Assembly (NCBI GenBank): GCA_934590165.1
Contig: CAKTOO010000018.1
Span: 1 to 54,319 of the forward strand
Length of the DNA: 54,319 nt
Reading direction: 5' to 3'
Source of the DNA: an uncultured Dysosmobacter sp.
Lineage (GTDB): Bacteria; Bacillota; Clostridia; Oscillospirales; Oscillospiraceae
Each line of letters starts with the position of its first letter. Positions within the stretch are counted from its first letter, which is position 1. The translations under genes and the position numbers were made by a program. Below the pieces are notes generated by a model. The model worked only from the letters and a program-made list of their open reading frames with translations, ran no database searches and was not told the DNA's origin. Of the stretch, positions 8,934 to 17,287 are shown piece by piece.

Positions 8934-9821
8934 ATGGACCCTAAACAGCATGAAAGGGTGGCAGTCGGCGTATCCGCCGTGACCATTGCCATCAACCTGG
9001 CCCTGGCGGCCTTCAAATTCCTGGCGGGCTTTCTGGCCCATTCCGGCGCCATGATCTCCGATGCCGTTCATTCGGCGTCGGATGTCCTGGCCACATTGAT
9101 CGTCATCCTGGGCGTGAAGCTGGCGGGCCGGGACGCCGACCGGGACCACCCCTACGGTCATGAACGGTTGGAGTGCATCGCCGCGCTGATCCTGGGTGTC
9201 ATTCTGGCGGCCATGGGCCTTGGCATCGGCGCTTCCGGCATCCGCAAGATCGCCGGAGACGAGGCTCTTGTGGTGCCCGGCGCCCTGGCCCTTGCCGCTG
9301 CGGTGGTCTCCATCGTGGTGAAAGAAAGCATGTTCTGGTATACCTGGCTGGCGGCGAAAAAGATCAATTCCAGCGCCCTGAAGGCGGAGGCCTGGCACCA
9401 CCGGTCCGACGCCCTTTCCTCCGTGGGCAGCTTCGCCGGCATCCTGGGCGCCCGGCTGGGCTTTCCAGTGCTGGACAGCGTGGCCAGTGTGGTCATCTGC
9501 CTGTTTATTCTGAAAGCGGCGTGGGATATTCTGGGGGACGCCCTTTCCAAAATGACGGACCACGCCTGCTCTCTGGAGCTGGCGGAGGAAATGAAAAAAT
9601 CCATTTTGTCCCAACCGGGCGTATTGGGATTGGATACCCTGAATACCCGTCTGTTCGGCGACCGGGTCTATGTGGATGTGGAGATCCAGGCGGACGGAGA
9701 GCTGCCGCTGAAAGTGACCCACGCCACCGCTCAGGCAGTCCATGATGCTCTGGAGGAGCAGTTCCCCCAGGTGAAGCACTGTATGGTCCACGTGAACCCG
9801 GCGGAGGAGACCGCCGTGTAA
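8934..9821 (+). CDS. Cation diffusion facilitator, predicted Co/Ni exporter
   Basis: Integral membrane metal/proton antiporter of 295 aa. Metal-site motifs are visible in TM2 (SDAVHSASDV) and TM5 (AWHHRSDALSS), with the cytosolic HPYGHERLE loop between TM2 and TM3, and a C-terminal cytoplasmic domain rich in acidic and His residues (VKHCMVHVNP). The NiCo riboswitch in its leader argues that cobalt or nickel, rather than only zinc or iron, is the relevant inducer. RBS GGGAGGT precedes the ATG. Monocistronic between two terminators. Confidence 0.92.
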   Translation: MDPKQHERVAVGVSAVTIAINLALAAFKFLAGFLAHSGAMISDAVHSASDVLATLIVILGVKLAGRDADRDHPYGHERLECIAALILGVILAAMGLGIGASGIRKIAGDEALVVPGALALAAAVVSIVVKESMFWYTWLAAKKINSSALKAEAWHHRSDALSSVGSFAGILGARLGFPVLDSVASVVICLFILKAAWDILGDALSKMTDHACSLELAEEMKKSILSQPGVLGLDTLNTRLFGDRVYVDVEIQADGELPLKVTHATAQAVHDALEEQFPQVKHCMVHVNPAEETAV

Positions 9822-9862
9822 AAAACAGCCGCCGCGGGAGATCCCGCGGCGGCTGTTTTTTC
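9820..9862 (+). terminator. Terminator after the CDF gene
   Basis: Perfect 18-bp stem ACAGCCGCCGCGGGA/TCCCGCGGCGGCTGT with flanking A and T runs. Confidence 0.9.
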
Positions 9863-9865
9863 GTC

Positions 9866-9894
9866 TTGCGCCTGGGAGGCGGGTGTACTATAAT
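9866..9894 (+). promoter_or_regulatory. Sigma-A promoter upstream of the TfoX-C-like gene
   Basis: TTGCGC, 17-base spacer, TATAAT. Confidence 0.65.
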
Positions 9895-9927
9895 AAACAA
9901 GAAAGTCTGAAAAGGGAGGGGCTGCCT

Positions 9928-10185
9928 GTGGAACTGACCGAACTGCCCAATATCGGCCCTGTCCTGGCGGAGAATCTGTGCCGGGTAGATATCACCTCGG
10001 CGGAGGAGCTGCGCTCTGTCGGTGCCTGCGAGGCTTGGCTCCGCATTCGCGCCCAGGTGGACCCTGGCGCCTGCTTTCACCAGCTGACGGCCCTGGCCGG
10101 CGCGGAGCTGGGCGTCCGTAAGACCGCCCTGCCGGCGGAGCGGAAAGCGGAGCTGCGGGCCTTTTTTGACCGCGTAAAACGATAA
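9928..10185 (+). CDS. TfoX C-terminal domain-like small protein
   Basis: 85-aa soluble protein, VELTELPNIGPVLAENLCRVDITSAEELRSVG, with a helix-hairpin-helix-like segment (LPNIGPVLAENL) as in the TfoX C-terminal domain family. GTG 9928 follows GGGAGGGG; an ATG at 9883 lies within the promoter and is unlikely. It precedes tgt by 15 bp and is probably in one transcript with it. Role unknown; the full TfoX competence regulator has an additional N-terminal domain that is absent here. Confidence 0.75.
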   Translation: MELTELPNIGPVLAENLCRVDITSAEELRSVGACEAWLRIRAQVDPGACFHQLTALAGAELGVRKTALPAERKAELRAFFDRVKR

Positions 10186-10200
10186 GAAGCGAGAGGAACT

Positions 10201-11334
10201 ATGTTCAAAGTCATCAAAACGGAAGGCCGCGCCCGGCGCGGCGAATTTTCCTGCGCCCACGGCGGCACCGTCCAGACACCGGTGTTCATGAACGTGGGCA
10301 CCCAGGCCGCCATCAAGGGCGGCGTCTCCGCCCACGACCTGAAGGAAGTGGGCTGCCAGATCGAGCTTTCCAACACCTACCATCTGCACCTGCGCCCCGG
10401 CGACCAGCTGGTGCGGCAGATGGGCGGCCTCCACAAGTTCATGAACTGGGATGGCCCCATCCTGACGGATTCCGGTGGGTTCCAGGTGTTCTCTCTGGCC
10501 TCCCTGCGGAAGATCAAGGAGGAGGGGGTCTATTTCTCCTCCCACATCGATGGCCGGAAGATCTTCATGGGACCGGAGGAGTCCATGCGCATCCAGTCCA
10601 ATTTGGGCAGCGACATCGCCATGGCCTTTGACGAGTGCGTGGAGAACCCGGCGGCCTACGAATACGCCAAGGCCAGCTGCGAACGGACGCTGCGGTGGCT
10701 GGAGCGGTGCAAGGCGGAGCATGACCGGCTCAACAGCCTGCTGGAGACGGTGAACCCGCAGCAGATGCTCTTTGGCATCAACCAGGGTGCCACTTACGCG
10801 GACCTGCGGGCTTGGCATATGCGTGAGATCGCCAAGATCGACTGCGACGGCTTTGCCATCGGCGGTCTGGCGGTGGGGGAGCCGGCGGAGGTCATGTACG
10901 AGATGATCGACGTGGTGGAGCCTTTTATGCCGGCGGAAAAGCCCCGCTACCTCATGGGCGTGGGCACCCCCAGCAACATCATCGAGGCCGTCAGCCGGGG
11001 CGTGGACTTTTTCGACTGCGTCATGCCCTCCCGCAACGGCCGCCACGGCAAGCTCTTTACCTGGGAGGGTACCGTGAACATCCTCAACGAAAAGTACGCC
11101 GCCGATGAGCGGCCTATCAGCGAAAGCTGCGGATGCCCCGTGTGCCGCAGCTTCTCCCGGGCGTATCTGCGGCACCTGTTCAAGGCGGACGAGGTGCTGG
11201 CCCTGCGGCTGGCGGTACTTCACAACCTGTATTTTTATAACGACTTGATGGTGAAGATCCGTCAGGCGCTGGACGAGGGAACGTTTGCCTCCTTTCGGGC
11301 CCGGTACAGCGGGAATCTGGAAAAACGGGCGTGA
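10201..11334 (+). CDS. tgt: tRNA-guanine transglycosylase
   Basis: Exchanges guanine-34 for preQ1 in GUN-anticodon tRNAs, upstream of QueA in queuosine synthesis. The 377-aa TIM barrel shows GGTVQTPVFMNVGTQ, NTYHLHLRPG, the catalytic region LTDSGGFQVFSL, the MAFDECVENP segment, GGLAVGEP, and a zinc site of CGCPVC plus later C and H residues. Length is normal for bacterial Tgt. RBS AGAGGAACT precedes ATG. Confidence 0.96.
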   Translation: MFKVIKTEGRARRGEFSCAHGGTVQTPVFMNVGTQAAIKGGVSAHDLKEVGCQIELSNTYHLHLRPGDQLVRQMGGLHKFMNWDGPILTDSGGFQVFSLASLRKIKEEGVYFSSHIDGRKIFMGPEESMRIQSNLGSDIAMAFDECVENPAAYEYAKASCERTLRWLERCKAEHDRLNSLLETVNPQQMLFGINQGATYADLRAWHMREIAKIDCDGFAIGGLAVGEPAEVMYEMIDVVEPFMPAEKPRYLMGVGTPSNIIEAVSRGVDFFDCVMPSRNGRHGKLFTWEGTVNILNEKYAADERPISESCGCPVCRSFSRAYLRHLFKADEVLALRLAVLHNLYFYNDLMVKIRQALDEGTFASFRARYSGNLEKRA

Positions 11335-11346
11335 AGTGCTCCTGAC

Positions 11347-11398
11347 CCTCAAATTATTTGAGGAGTATCAGAAAGTTCTTGCAAAACTTTCTGATTTT
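11347..11398 (+). terminator. Two tandem AT-rich palindromes after tgt, the second overlapping the yajC promoter
   Basis: CCTCAAAT/ATTTGAGG (11347-11363), then ATCAGAAAGTT/AACTTTCTGAT (11367-11395) followed by TTTT. The second can end tgt transcripts, but its loop also holds the -35 box TTGCAA of the next promoter, so it could be an operator instead. Confidence 0.55.
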
Positions 11399-11406
11399 GG
11401 TATAAT
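11379..11406 (+). promoter_or_regulatory. Sigma-A promoter of yajC
   Basis: TTGCAA, 16-base spacer, TATAAT. Confidence 0.65.
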
Positions 11407-11449
11407 GATGCTGTTCTGAATACACAAAGGAAAAAGGAGTTTTCTAAAC

Positions 11450-11830
11450 ATGGATGGTAATACCTACTCTATCGTAATGCTGGTGGTCATGCTGGCGATT
11501 TTCTACTTCCTGCTGATCCGCCCCGAGAACAAGCGGAAGAAGAAGGCCGAGACCATGCGTGAGGGCATCAAGAAAGGCGACACCGTCACCACCATCGGCG
11601 GTATCGTCGGCCGTGTGGTCCATGCCAATAAGGATACGCTGATCATCGAGACCAGCGAGGACCGCGTCCGCATGGAGGTCACCCGCTGGGCCATCTCTAC
11701 CACCGGTGTCCAGACCACTGACCAGCCCACGGAGGAGAAAGCTGATAAGGCCGATAAGAAGAAAAAGAAGGAAGAGCCTGCCGCCATTGAGGAGAAGACA
11801 GAAGCTCCCGCTGAGGAAAAGAAAGATTGA
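11450..11830 (+). CDS. yajC: Preprotein translocase subunit YajC
   Basis: Small single-pass membrane protein associated with SecDF. Residues 7-25 form the transmembrane segment (IVMLVVMLAIFYFLLIRP), followed by the conserved ENKRKKK, the EGIKKGDTVTTIGGIVGRV core and a long charged, low-complexity Lys/Glu tail of about 40 residues, longer than in E. coli YajC. RBS AAGGAG upstream. Adjacency to tgt and queA is the arrangement found across many bacteria. Confidence 0.93.
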   Translation: MDGNTYSIVMLVVMLAIFYFLLIRPENKRKKKAETMREGIKKGDTVTTIGGIVGRVVHANKDTLIIETSEDRVRMEVTRWAISTTGVQTTDQPTEEKADKADKKKKKEEPAAIEEKTEAPAEEKKD

Positions 11831-11846
11831 TCCATTCATAAATGGG

Positions 11847-11899
11847 ACCTCCCCGGTCATATGCTCCATCAAGAGCGTATGACCGGGGAGGTATTTTTT
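11847..11899 (+). terminator. Terminator overlapping the next gene's ribosome binding site
   Basis: A 20-bp stem with one G-U pair (ACCTCCCCGGTCAT... with its complement at 11873-11892) followed by TTTTTT. The right arm contains GGGGAGG, the Shine-Dalgarno of the ATG at 11900, so in any read-through RNA the site would be buried. Confidence 0.8.
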
Positions 11900-12310
11900 A
11901 TGTCGAAAAGTCGGAAACAGGCGCCGCCCTGGCGGGCCTTTGCGTGGGGGCTGCTGGTGTCGGTGGGGCTGTACTTGTGCTTGATGGTGCTGCTGGCCCT
12001 TCTGGTGGTGCGGGGCGTCCTGGGGGAGGAGGGGGCGTATCCCGCCATTGCGGTGGCCTGCGGCGTGTCGGCACTGAGCGGCGGCTTGGTGTGTGTCCGG
12101 GATGCGCCCATGGGGCGCCTGCCGGCGGCTATGCTGTGCGCCGGCGGCTTTGCGGCTGCGCTGACAGTGGTGTGCCTGCTGTGCTGGGAGGATGGCATCA
12201 CAGTCCGGGGGCTGGTCCTGCTGGGGTGTGTGCTGGCCGGAGGACTGCTGGCCGGCGCGGCTGGACACAAGCGCGGGCGGCGGGTGAAGAACCGCGTCCG
12301 GCACCGGTAA
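11900..12310 (+). CDS. TIGR04086-like membrane protein
   Basis: 136-aa integral membrane protein with four predicted helices (LLVSVGLYLCLMVLLALLVV, AIAVACGVSALSGGLVC, AAMLCAGGFAAALTVVCLL, GLVLLGCVLAGGLLAGA) and a basic C-terminus. Small size, position after yajC and glycine-rich last helix match the TIGR04086 family of Clostridia; function unknown. ATG 11900 is chosen because GGGGAGG lies eight bases upstream; that site is sequestered by the preceding hairpin. Confidence 0.7.
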   Translation: MSKSRKQAPPWRAFAWGLLVSVGLYLCLMVLLALLVVRGVLGEEGAYPAIAVACGVSALSGGLVCVRDAPMGRLPAAMLCAGGFAAALTVVCLLCWEDGITVRGLVLLGCVLAGGLLAGAAGHKRGRRVKNRVRHR

Positions 12311-12681
12311 AAGGCTGCTTGTCATTTTTACCAAAAATGCCCGGTGGGCGGCGGCACCGCCCCCCGGCCGGGTCCCTCCCGGTGAAAGTGGGGGAGGAGG
12401 GTGCTCTGGTGCACAAATATAGATGTTTTGTGGGATATCACTACAAGATGTTGTCGTTGCGGGCGGCTGACGGCTGGCCGCCTTGGCTTCAGTTTCGTAA
12501 GTTTACATAATGCAGTTAACATAACGTTTTGTCATAAATTACAAAAAGCGAGAACTTCTGGCAAATTCCTTGATAAAACAAGCAAATTGCACTATATTAA
12601 ATAAGTACTAGGTTTACGTTAACCGCCTATCATAAATCCTGCCCTCCTGACATAGGGTGAGGCAGTGAGGTGAGTCGGTTG
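12311..12681. other. 371-bp intergenic region with promoter
   Basis: The first part is GC-rich with short stems (GGGCGG/CCGCCC; CCCTCCC/GGGGGAGG) and no T run. The second part (12500-12630) is AT-rich and holds the putative spoIIM promoter and repeated TTAAC/GTTAAC words. No convincing gene. Confidence 0.5.
12570..12598 (+). promoter_or_regulatory. Sigma-A promoter upstream of spoIIM
   Basis: TTGATA, 17-base spacer, TATATT; 84 bp from the chosen spoIIM start. Confidence 0.55.
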
Positions 12682-13308
12682 ATGAGGAAGAAAACAGTCC
12701 GTGGGAGCGGCGGACAGGCAAGGTCTCTTTCCGGGTTGCTGCTGTTGGCGGCCTTTTTCGCCGGCGGTATCCTGCTGGGACAGGCCCTGGCCGGCCGTGT
12801 GCCGGACGGCACCGGGGCAGAGCTGCGTCGGTATCTGACGGATTTCCTCCAGCTGGAGGACGGCGCGGCGGATCATGCAAGGACAGCTGTTTCTGCCGTG
12901 GCGATTTACTTCCGGTATCCGCTGACGGCGTTTTTACTGGCCTTTACAGCTGCCGGAGCGGTCTTGCTCCCGTGTGTCACCGTGGCGTATGGATGCTTTC
13001 TCTCCTTTTCCGTCTGCTGCTTTACGGCGGCTTTTGGGGCGGAAGGGGCGCTGCTGGCGCTGGCGGTGCTGGGGTTTCGGTGCCTGGTGACCATGCCTTG
13101 CTATTTTCTGCTGGCTTCTCCCGCGTGGAGGATGTCCGCGGCGCGTCTGCCTATTGGGAGAGGCAGACGGACCGCGCCTGTGGCCTGCGGCAGAGCATGG
13201 TGGCTTTTATGTGGTACAGTGGCGCTGGTGCTGCTGGCCGGCGTGTGTGTGGAACTTGTTTTGCCGCCGCGTCTGACGAATTTGGCGCTGCGGCATATCC
13301 TGAATTGA
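12682..13308 (+). CDS. spoIIM: Stage II sporulation protein M
   Basis: 208-aa membrane protein with about five transmembrane helices, the first at residues 17-37. SpoIIM anchors the SpoIID-SpoIIP engulfment machinery at the septum. Sequence features include AVAIYFRYPLTAFLLAF and FLSFSVCCFTAAFG. The assignment rests largely on topology and on the spoIIM-xerD order, which is conserved in Bacillus and Clostridia. ATG 12682 has GAGGTG nine bases upstream; a GTG at 12670 is possible. Confidence 0.72.
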   Translation: MRKKTVRGSGGQARSLSGLLLLAAFFAGGILLGQALAGRVPDGTGAELRRYLTDFLQLEDGAADHARTAVSAVAIYFRYPLTAFLLAFTAAGAVLLPCVTVAYGCFLSFSVCCFTAAFGAEGALLALAVLGFRCLVTMPCYFLLASPAWRMSAARLPIGRGRRTAPVACGRAWWLLCGTVALVLLAGVCVELVLPPRLTNLALRHILN

Positions 13309-13331
13309 CAAAAGAGGGGAGGGGTGATCCC

Positions 13332-14216
13332 GTGAACAACGATATTGCACGCTATGGCAAATATCTGGCGGAGGAGAAGCATTCCTCTCAGAACACCATC
13401 AGCTCTTATCTGCGGGATGTGACTCAGTTTTCCGACTATCTGGAGGAACATCAGGACTGTGGCCTGCGGGACGCTCGGCCGGATATGGTGCGGGACTACA
13501 TGAGCTGGATGCAGGGGCACGGCAAATCCGCCGCTTCTGTGACCCGGTTCCTGGCCTCTGTGAAATCCTTCTATAATTTCCTGGTGGCGCAGGGAGACCT
13601 GCGTGAAAACCTTGTCAAGGGCATTACCGCTGACCGGGCGGAGCGGAAGTATCCGGAGATCCTGACCGCCAAGGAAGTGGAGCTGTTTTTGGAGCAGCCC
13701 CAGTGTGTGGATGCAAAGGGCTTCCGGGACCACGCCATGTTGGAGTTGCTGTATGCCACCGGCATCCGGGTCAGTGAGCTGATCTCCCTGAATTTGGACG
13801 ACCTGAATCTGGCCGCTGGCTTCATCCGCTGCGCCAGCCGGGGCAAGGAGCGTATCATCCCCCTGTACCACGGCGCCGTGAAAGCCTTGCAGGACTATGT
13901 GCGCGACATCCGACCGCAGCTGGTGGCGGACCAGGAGGAAAAAGCCCTGTTCGTCAACATGAGCGGTGAGCGTATGAGCCGTCAGGGCTTTTGGAAGATC
14001 ATCAAGCACTACCAGGAGAAGGCGGGCATCCAGAAGGATATCACGCCCCACACTCTCCGCCACTCCTTCGCCGTCCACCTGCTGGAAAACGGCGCGGACC
14101 TGCGGTCCATCCAGGAAATGCTGGGCCACGCAGATATCTCCTCCACCCAGATCTATACCCATGTAGTGAAGCGGCAGCTGAAAGATGTGTACAACAAGGC
14201 CCATCCCCGGGCCTGA
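13332..14216 (+). CDS. xerD: Tyrosine recombinase XerD
   Basis: 294-aa site-specific recombinase that acts at dif to resolve chromosome dimers. The N-terminal SAM-like core-binding domain (residues 1-85) is followed by the catalytic domain with Arg (YATGIRVSEL), Lys (RGKERIIPL), HTLRHSFA, GHADISSTQIYTHV containing the His and nucleophilic Tyr. GTG 13332 is chosen because AGAGGGGAGGGG precedes it; the frame is open further upstream inside spoIIM. A second, longer Xer-type protein is encoded at 50619-51638. Confidence 0.93.
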   Translation: MNNDIARYGKYLAEEKHSSQNTISSYLRDVTQFSDYLEEHQDCGLRDARPDMVRDYMSWMQGHGKSAASVTRFLASVKSFYNFLVAQGDLRENLVKGITADRAERKYPEILTAKEVELFLEQPQCVDAKGFRDHAMLELLYATGIRVSELISLNLDDLNLAAGFIRCASRGKERIIPLYHGAVKALQDYVRDIRPQLVADQEEKALFVNMSGERMSRQGFWKIIKHYQEKAGIQKDITPHTLRHSFAVHLLENGADLRSIQEMLGHADISSTQIYTHVVKRQLKDVYNKAHPRA

Positions 14217-14219
14217 CGA

Positions 14220-14255
14220 GGTCAGCACGGCGGTATGCCGTGCTGATCTTTTTAT
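14220..14255 (+). terminator. Terminator after xerD
   Basis: 11-bp stem GTCAGCACGGC/GCCGTGCTGAT, loop GGTAT, then CTTTTT. Confidence 0.88.
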
Positions 14256-14349
14256 ATCCTGTGCCATGTAAAAATTTTTCCCGTGGGGCAATCAAAACCG
14301 CTCCCTCAACGCTCTAATCCATAAAGAAACCGGAAAGGAGGCCCCGCCC

Positions 14350-14823
14350 ATGGACCACGAGGAATTTGCCGCCAGGACCCAGGCGGTCCGGCAGCGGCTG
14401 TACCGCACCGCGTACCTGTATCTGGGCAGTGAGGCCGACGCCCTGGAGGCAGTGGACGAGGCGGTGTACCAGGCTCTGCGGGCCTTGAAGAAGCTTCGGC
14501 AGCCGGAACTGTTCGAGACCTGGCTCACCCGCATCCTCATCAACACCTGCCACAAGGAGCTGCGCCGCAGGCGTCGTCTGACAGGGGAGGAGAGCCTGCC
14601 GGATTCCGCCGGACCAGACGCCTACGACGGCCTGTCCCTGCGGGAGGCCATCCGCCGTCTGCCGGAGGAGCTGCGGACCGTTGTCATCCTCCGCTACTTC
14701 GCCGGGTATACGTTGGAGGAAACGGCCCAGAGCCTGGAGCTGCCCCGGGGCACCGTGTCCACCCGCCAGCGGCGGGCCCTGCGGCTTTTGCGTTTGGAGT
14801 TGGGAGAGGAGGGAACGCCATGA
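14350..14823 (+). CDS. ECF-type RNA polymerase sigma factor
   Basis: 157-aa sigma-70 family protein with only region 2 (LYRTAYLYLGSEADALEAVDEAVYQAL, ETWLTRILINTCHKELRRR) and region 4 (LREAIRRLPEELRTVVILRYF, ETAQSLELPRGTVSTRQRRALRLLR). RBS AAAGGAGG. Its stop overlaps the start of the DUF4179 gene by ATGA, so the pair is translationally coupled, as usual for an ECF sigma factor and its membrane-bound antagonist. The inducing signal is unknown. Confidence 0.9.
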   Translation: MDHEEFAARTQAVRQRLYRTAYLYLGSEADALEAVDEAVYQALRALKKLRQPELFETWLTRILINTCHKELRRRRRLTGEESLPDSAGPDAYDGLSLREAIRRLPEELRTVVILRYFAGYTLEETAQSLELPRGTVSTRQRRALRLLRLELGEEGTP

Positions 14824-16265
14824 ACCGCAGCGAGGAATACCAGGCCCTGTTGCAAGAGCTGGAGACCATGCCGCCCCAGCTGGAATATACGGTGCAAAGA
14901 GCTATGGCAAGGAAAAAAACTTTACAGCACAGAAAACGGCTTTTCGGCATTCCGGCAGGCAGTCTGGCGGTTTGCTTTACAGCCTTTGTGCTGCTGGTGA
15001 ACCTGTTTCCGCCCTTTGCCGCAGCCTGCGGGAGCGTGCCCCTTCTGGGCGCCCTGGCGGAGGCGGTGCGCTGGTCGCCCTCCCTGTCCGCCGCCGTGGA
15101 GCATGACTATGTGCAGCCTGTGGACCAGAGCCAAAACGCCAACGGTGTCACCGCCGCCGTGGAGTACCTCATCGTGGACCGCAAGCAGGTGAGCATTTTC
15201 TACACCCTGGACACGGACCGGGATATCGCCCACCTGGACGCGGACTATGACATCCGCCTGCCCGGAGACCTCCACGGATACACCTCCACCACCGGCAGCT
15301 ACGGCCTGGAAAACGGTGCCCTGCGGCGCATTGACGTGAATTTCGTAGACATCGATGTGCCGGAGACGCTGGAGCTCGCATTACAGGTCTATGACAGCAC
15401 GGACCGGTGGGAGCCGGGCGCGGAGCCGGCGGAAGCGGCGGGAGACTACGGCGTCGAAATGCTGACCCAGCGGCAGGAGCCGGAGCGGGCCTATCTGGCG
15501 GAGTTCACCTTCCACCTTGCCTTTGACCCCCAGTTCACCGCCCAGGGGACGGTGGTGCCGGTGAACGCGGCCTTCCAACTGGACGGCCAGCGGTTCACAC
15601 TGACGGAGGTGGAGGTGTATCCCACCCACCTGCGGGTGAACATCGACGACGACAGCGGCAATACCGCCTGGCTGAAGGGGCTGTCCCTGTATCTGGAAAA
15701 CGAGTGCGGTGAGCGGTTTGAAAGCTGCGTCAACGGCATTTCCGCCAGCGGAGACCCGGATGGGGAGGGCTACGGCACCTTCTGGCTGGACAGTCCCTTT
15801 TTTAGCCAGGGGGAGCACCTGACTCTGTGCATCACCGGAGCGGAGTGGCTGGACAAGGACCGGGAGCGCATCCGGGTGGACCTGGCGGGAAACAGCGGGG
15901 AGGAACTGCCTCAGGGCGTCCGCCTGGAGTGGGCGGAGAAGCGGGAGAACGGCTGGCTGGTGTCCTTCAGCGCTCCTTACCGCTGGGGGAACACCACCCT
16001 GTACCAGATCTGGGGGCACACCTACCATGATGCCGAAGGGCGGGCATATGAGCTTGACAGCATCAGCGCCACCATGACGCCCATGGTCCTCGGCGCGCTT
16101 TCCGGACAAGAACTGGAAGCCCACGAAGCCTATGCTGCCGAAAACCGGGACCGCTATTATGAGAGCTTTGCCCTGAAGGACTATCAGGCGGACCAGGTGT
16201 GGCTGGAGCCTGCCTGGACCCGGGTGACGGCCTATGACCAGCCGGTGAAAGTTGCCATCAAATGA
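14820..16265 (+). CDS. DUF4179-type membrane anti-sigma factor
   Basis: 481-aa protein: a cytoplasmic N-terminal segment of about 45 residues, one transmembrane helix (IPAGSLAVCFTAFVLLVNLFP) followed by the PPFAAACGSVP motif that I associate with DUF4179, and a large extracytoplasmic part with beta-rich repeats. Such proteins are typically encoded beside an ECF sigma factor, which the short N-terminal domain would bind. Starts inside the stop codon of the sigma gene. Sensing of envelope stress is inference. Confidence 0.8.
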   Translation: MNRSEEYQALLQELETMPPQLEYTVQRAMARKKTLQHRKRLFGIPAGSLAVCFTAFVLLVNLFPPFAAACGSVPLLGALAEAVRWSPSLSAAVEHDYVQPVDQSQNANGVTAAVEYLIVDRKQVSIFYTLDTDRDIAHLDADYDIRLPGDLHGYTSTTGSYGLENGALRRIDVNFVDIDVPETLELALQVYDSTDRWEPGAEPAEAAGDYGVEMLTQRQEPERAYLAEFTFHLAFDPQFTAQGTVVPVNAAFQLDGQRFTLTEVEVYPTHLRVNIDDDSGNTAWLKGLSLYLENECGERFESCVNGISASGDPDGEGYGTFWLDSPFFSQGEHLTLCITGAEWLDKDRERIRVDLAGNSGEELPQGVRLEWAEKRENGWLVSFSAPYRWGNTTLYQIWGHTYHDAEGRAYELDSISATMTPMVLGALSGQELEAHEAYAAENRDRYYESFALKDYQADQVWLEPAWTRVTAYDQPVKVAIK

Positions 16266-16300
16266 GAAAAGCGCCGTCCCGGTGGGGCGGCGCTTTTCTT
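16266..16300 (+). terminator. Terminator after the sigma/anti-sigma operon
   Basis: AAAAGCGCCG...CGGCGCTTTT stem, with a one-base bulge, followed by CTT. Confidence 0.85.
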
Positions 16301-16356
16301 GACTTCCCCGGCTTCGGAGCTTACAATGGCAAAAAACGATGAAACGGAGAACGGAT

Positions 16357-17124
16357 ATGCGCGTCATCATCTCACCGGCGAAGAAAATGCGTGTGGACCG
16401 GGACAGCTTTCCCGTCCGGGACCTGCCGGCGCTGTTGCCAAAGGCGGAGGCGTTGACGGAGCAACTCCGCTCCATGCCCTATGAGGACCTGAAAGCCCTG
16501 TGGAAGTGCAATGACCGTATCGCGGCGCTGAATACGGAACGGCTGCGAAGCATGGACCTGCGCCATGGCCTGACCCCTGCCATCCTGGCCTATGACGGCA
16601 TTCAGTACCAATACATGGCCCCCGGCGTGTTCACGGAGGGGGAGCTGGAATATGTACAGGAGCACCTGCGCATCCTCTCCGGCTTTTACGGTGTCCTGCG
16701 GCCCTTCGACGGGGTGACGCCTTACCGCCTGGAGATGCAGGCACGACTTTCAACCTGTGAAGGAAAAGACCTTTATAGCTATTGGGGGACTTCCATCGCG
16801 GAAACGATCTGGGAGGAGACAGACTGTGTGGTGGACCTGGCGTCCAGAGAGTACAGCCTGTGCGTCTCCCGGCACCGGCCGCCGGAAAAGCGGCTGGTCA
16901 CCTGCGTGTTCGGGGAGCGGAAAGACGGCAGGATCATCGAAAAGGGGACCCTGTGCAAGATGGCCCGGGGAGAAATGGTGCGCTTCCTGGCGCAGCGGAG
17001 GGCGGAGGAGCCGGAGGCACTGCGGGACTTTGACTGCTTGGGCTACCGCTTTTCCCCGGCGGATTCCACACCTGCGGCGTATGTGTTTCTCAAAGCGCAA
17101 GAGCGGCAGCAGGCTGCTTTGTAA
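16357..17124 (+). CDS. yaaA: Peroxide stress protein YaaA (UPF0246)
   Basis: 255-aa cytosolic protein starting MRVIISPAKKM, the family signature, with AYDGIQYQYM, LSGFYGVLRPFDGVTPYRLEM, YSYWG and CLGYRFSPADS. In E. coli YaaA lowers free iron during peroxide stress; structures show a DNA-binding-like fold. GGAG lies seven bases before ATG 16357; an upstream ATG at 16339 is less well placed. Confidence 0.92.
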   Translation: MRVIISPAKKMRVDRDSFPVRDLPALLPKAEALTEQLRSMPYEDLKALWKCNDRIAALNTERLRSMDLRHGLTPAILAYDGIQYQYMAPGVFTEGELEYVQEHLRILSGFYGVLRPFDGVTPYRLEMQARLSTCEGKDLYSYWGTSIAETIWEETDCVVDLASREYSLCVSRHRPPEKRLVTCVFGERKDGRIIEKGTLCKMARGEMVRFLAQRRAEEPEALRDFDCLGYRFSPADSTPAAYVFLKAQERQQAAL

Positions 17125-17227
17125 ACCATGCCGCAATGCGGGAAGATTGGCAAGGACCATGGTGAAAGAGCAGCGGAGCCGGCAGAGGATTTTCCCGCTG
17201 GCTCCAGTGTCGGAAGAAAACTATCTG

Positions 17228-17256
17228 TTGCACCGCAGGCGGAAATTTGCTATACT
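17228..17256 (+). promoter_or_regulatory. Sigma-A promoter of the ruvCAB operon
   Basis: TTGCAC, 17-base spacer, TATACT, 31 bp before ruvC. Confidence 0.65.
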
Positions 17257-17287
17257 GACTTAGAATATAAACTGGAAGGGGAGCGCC

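Noticed and set aside
14350..14823. SigI-type or phage sigma factor
   Set aside because: Only regions 2 and 4 are present and it is coupled to a DUF4179 membrane protein, which fits an ordinary ECF pair.
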